Shown here in pieces: positions 43,668 through 45,619 of a stretch of DNA of 45,619 nucleotides (its first letter is position 1; every line of letters begins with the position of its first letter). The stretch is from an uncultured beta proteobacterium (lineage in GTDB: Bacteria; Pseudomonadota; Gammaproteobacteria; Burkholderiales; Burkholderiaceae_C). The stretch spans positions 1 to 45,619 of the forward strand of contig CAILZB010000006.1 of the NCBI GenBank assembly GCA_903838565.1. The letters run 5' to 3'. A program made the translations under genes and the position numbers. The notes below the pieces were generated by a model that worked only from the letters and a program-made list of their open reading frames with translations, was not told the DNA's origin and searched no databases.

Positions 43668-45104
43668 TCAGTGTTCGTCAACGTCGGCCAAGTTGACGCC
43701 GGGTGCGGTGCTCTCCGTAGGCGTCAACTGCCAAAAAATGACAGCCGATGCCAGGGTGATTAGCCCCATGCAGGCAAAAGTCGCATGAAAAGCGGCTAAT
43801 GTTTGCACGGTAGTATCACTGCCAAACAGCCCCGTGAACGCCGCAAGAACACCGCCTCCCGTGGCCACGCCCATGCTGATGGCCAGCATCTGCACCATGG
43901 AAAGCAGACCATTGCCACTGCTGGCATGAACCGGGTCCAGATCCTTGAGAGTCAGGGTGTTCATTGCAGTGAACTGCAGCGAATTGACAGCGCCAAAAAA
44001 GCCCAGTTGAACGGCATGGACCCACGACGCCTGATTAGGCGTTGCCAGCGCGAAACTGGCCATGATCAAACCCAGCAATATGGTGTTGACCACCAGCACG
44101 CTGCGATAGCCGACCCGCGTGATCAGGGTGGTGACCAGTCTCTTGACCGTGATGCCAGCTAGCGCCACCGGGAGCATCATCATGCCGGCGCGAAATGGTG
44201 AATAGCCCATGCACAGCTGCAACAACAGCGGCACGAGCAAAGGCATAGACGAGCTTCCCAGGCGTGAAAACAGATTGCCGAGCAAACCGATGCTCAGTGT
44301 CGGGATGGAAAACAGCTGCGGCGAGAACAACGGATCTTTGTGGCGTGCGGCATGCAGCCAATAGGCCGTGATGCTGGCCAAGCCAAATATCAGCATGATG
44401 AGCACACCGGCATGATCCAGTCCCAGGCCTGACAGGCCATCAAGCGACAACGACACAAACACCATGCCAAAAGCCAGCAACGCGTAACCCACGAGATCAA
44501 AGCGGACGGAGCGCTCCAGAATGGAATCTGGCATGAAGATCAAGGTGGCAACCCCACCAATCACGCCGACCGGGACGTTGATGAGGAAGATCCAATGCCA
44601 GGACGCGACCTCAACCAGCCAGCCTCCCAGCGTCGGCCCAATCAGCGGTCCAATCAGACCCGGCACAGCGACGAAACTCATCGCCGCCAGGAACTGGCTG
44701 CGCGGAAATGAGCGCAGCACGGACAAACGGCCCACCGGCAGTAGCAGCGCTCCGCCCAAACCCTGAACGACGCGCGACGCGACCAGTTGCGTCAAGCTGT
44801 GCGAAGCGGCGCACAGAACCGAGCCGAAAACGAACAGGCTGATCGCGCTGACGTAAACACGCCGCGTACCAAACCGGTCGGCAATCCAGCCCGACGCGGG
44901 GATTAGCATCGCCATGGTGAGCGAGTAAGCCACCACGACCGACTGCATGCGAAGCGGGCTCTCACCCAAGGTCCGCGCCATCGCCGGCAAGGCCGTGTTG
45001 ACAATGGTGGCGTCCAAGGTTTGCATGAAGAAGCCGCATGCAACCAGCCACAGCAGTGCATTGAGGTCTGTTTGTTCCTTGGCACTGACTGACGGGATCT
45101 TCAT
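43668..45104 (-). CDS. mdtD: MdtD-like MFS multidrug exporter (DHA2, 14-TM type)
   Basis: 478 residues. Closest recognised relative is E. coli MdtD (about 471): matching stretches include GFFMQTLDATIVNTALPAMA (family motif D1), ASGWIADRFGTRRVY (motif A), SRVVQGLGGALLLPVGRLSV, ASWHWIFLINVPVGVIGG and FTAMNTLTLKDLDPVHASSGN. Start ATG 45104 is chosen; the frame extends to 45530 through repeat copy C, but that leader has no relation to transporters. In E. coli mdtD ends the mdtABCD operon, whereas here it is about 10 kb away from mdtABC behind the second RND system. Proton-driven drug export is likely; the substrate is not readable. Confidence 0.9.
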   Translation of the reverse strand: MKIPSVSAKEQTDLNALLWLVACGFFMQTLDATIVNTALPAMARTLGESPLRMQSVVVAYSLTMAMLIPASGWIADRFGTRRVYVSAISLFVFGSVLCAASHSLTQLVASRVVQGLGGALLLPVGRLSVLRSFPRSQFLAAMSFVAVPGLIGPLIGPTLGGWLVEVASWHWIFLINVPVGVIGGVATLIFMPDSILERSVRFDLVGYALLAFGMVFVSLSLDGLSGLGLDHAGVLIMLIFGLASITAYWLHAARHKDPLFSPQLFSIPTLSIGLLGNLFSRLGSSSMPLLVPLLLQLCMGYSPFRAGMMMLPVALAGITVKRLVTTLITRVGYRSVLVVNTILLGLIMASFALATPNQASWVHAVQLGFFGAVNSLQFTAMNTLTLKDLDPVHASSGNGLLSMVQMLAISMGVATGGGVLAAFTGLFGSDTTVQTLAAFHATFACMGLITLASAVIFWQLTPTESTAPGVNLADVDEH

Positions 45105-45619
45105 GGTCTCATAGTACTTGGTCGAGTGCAGCGGCCTGCACCAGACCACCGACCTCAATCCAGTGACTTCTACCTGCGCGAGCTCACAATTCAAAATTCG
45201 GCGGAAGAAACAACTCGGCCATGTATCAAGCTTCAGCCTCCAGAATGCGGTGCACTGCCGAAATTCAGCTCCGCAAGGTCGTCGGCGCCCTCCAAAGTCG
45301 GCTATCTGGAAATCGTCGGCTCCAACGTCAGCAATGGAGAGCATACGGCGGACGGCTGTTCCTGGTCGCGATGGCGGGTGCCCAATTTGCCACATAGCAG
45401 CCGGCCAACTACTGCCGGCCAAAGGCTGCTTTAGAGCAGACAGAACGCAAATTTCTAGGACCGCTCCCGCTGCAGTCCTGTCCCAGACTTCCTCGTCGCC
45501 ACGGTCGGCAATGTGGAAGGGACGCACCAAATTGAGCGACAGCTTTGCGGCGCCTTGGCGACAAAACTGTTTTGGTTACCCGAAAGCTGCCACCGATGGG
45601 CACCCGCTTATGGTCGGAA
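45105..45619. other. Non-coding stretch upstream of mdtD-like gene with repeat copy C
   Basis: 515 bases to the window end without a convincing gene. The outer part is repeat copy C; the inner part (45105-45460) shows nothing I can name. Confidence 0.55.
45469..45616 (-). repeat. Dispersed repeat copy C (inverted relative to B)
   Basis: 148 bp matching 17223-17370 in reverse orientation with 7 substitutions and no gaps. It probably continues past the window end. It contains the 23-bp core shared by all three copies (45469-45491). Confidence 0.85.

Noticed and set aside
45105..45530. 142-codon upstream extension of the MdtD-like frame
   Set aside because: It reads through repeat copy C, has no relation to MFS N-termini, and the transporter begins normally at ATG 45104.
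1..45619. CRISPR arrays, rRNA and tRNA genes, riboswitches
   Set aside because: I saw no regularly spaced short repeats, no rRNA-like stretches, no convincing tRNA cloverleaf ends, and no recognisable riboswitch core. This was a visual search, so a covariance-model scan could still find small RNAs.

Overview
The window looks like a chromosomal segment of a Burkholderiales beta-proteobacterium, probably related to Comamonadaceae (Rhodoferax/Polaromonas-like). This rests on the high G+C of most genes, a GltIJKL transporter, a homodimeric AceE-type E1, NodT-type outer-membrane efflux lipoproteins, and the general protein character. It is an inference from gene content; no rRNA or tRNA was seen.

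Layout. (1) 1-1.7 kb: end of an integrative element (truncated integrase, excisionase-like protein, small ribbon-helix-helix protein), then a non-coding stretch with the first copy of a dispersed repeat. (2) 1.7-9.4 kb: a minus-strand operon for acidic amino acids. It encodes GltI, GltJ, GltK and GltL (uptake), an Asp/Glu racemase, a secreted CPG2-like glutamate carboxypeptidase and probably a SulP anion transporter. A divergent XRE-cupin regulator faces it across paired direct repeats. (3) 9.5-14.0 kb: an aceE-aceF pair without an E3 gene, divergent from an Lrp/AsnC regulator, with a near-palindromic operator candidate between them. (4) 14.1-17.8 kb: a mobile or addiction zone with a higBA toxin-antitoxin pair and its palindromic operator, a Phd-like antitoxin fused to a vapC stump, two tandem paralogous FimB-sized tyrosine recombinases, and the second repeat copy. 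(5) 17.8-24.4 kb: an envelope cluster with an 8-strand outer-membrane barrel, two paralogous unknown membrane proteins, a small beta-rich protein and an HtrA protease. It lies next to a hybrid histidine kinase and a divergent OmpR-type response regulator. I rate this the best candidate for an undescribed system. (6) 24.4-33.5 kb: an mdtA-mdtB-mdtC-OMF tripartite efflux operon whose genes overlap or nearly touch. (7) 33.5-37.4 kb: a lower-G+C patch with a formyltransferase and a SOUL haem-binding protein, followed by a complete IS630-family element. (8) 37.4-45.6 kb: a second RND system (RND, MFP, OMF order), a separate MdtD-like MFS exporter, and a third repeat copy running off the window end.

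The genes form three themes: acidic amino-acid or peptide-glutamate scavenging and oxo-acid oxidation; genome plasticity (three recombinases, an IS, toxin-antitoxin modules, repeat copies in direct and inverted orientation); and envelope stress and efflux (two RND pumps, one MFS pump, HtrA, a two-component system). The dispersed repeat at about 1.6, 17.4 and 45.5 kb divides the window into blocks that could in principle be excised (1.6-17.5 kb, direct copies) or inverted (17.3-45.5 kb, inverted copies).
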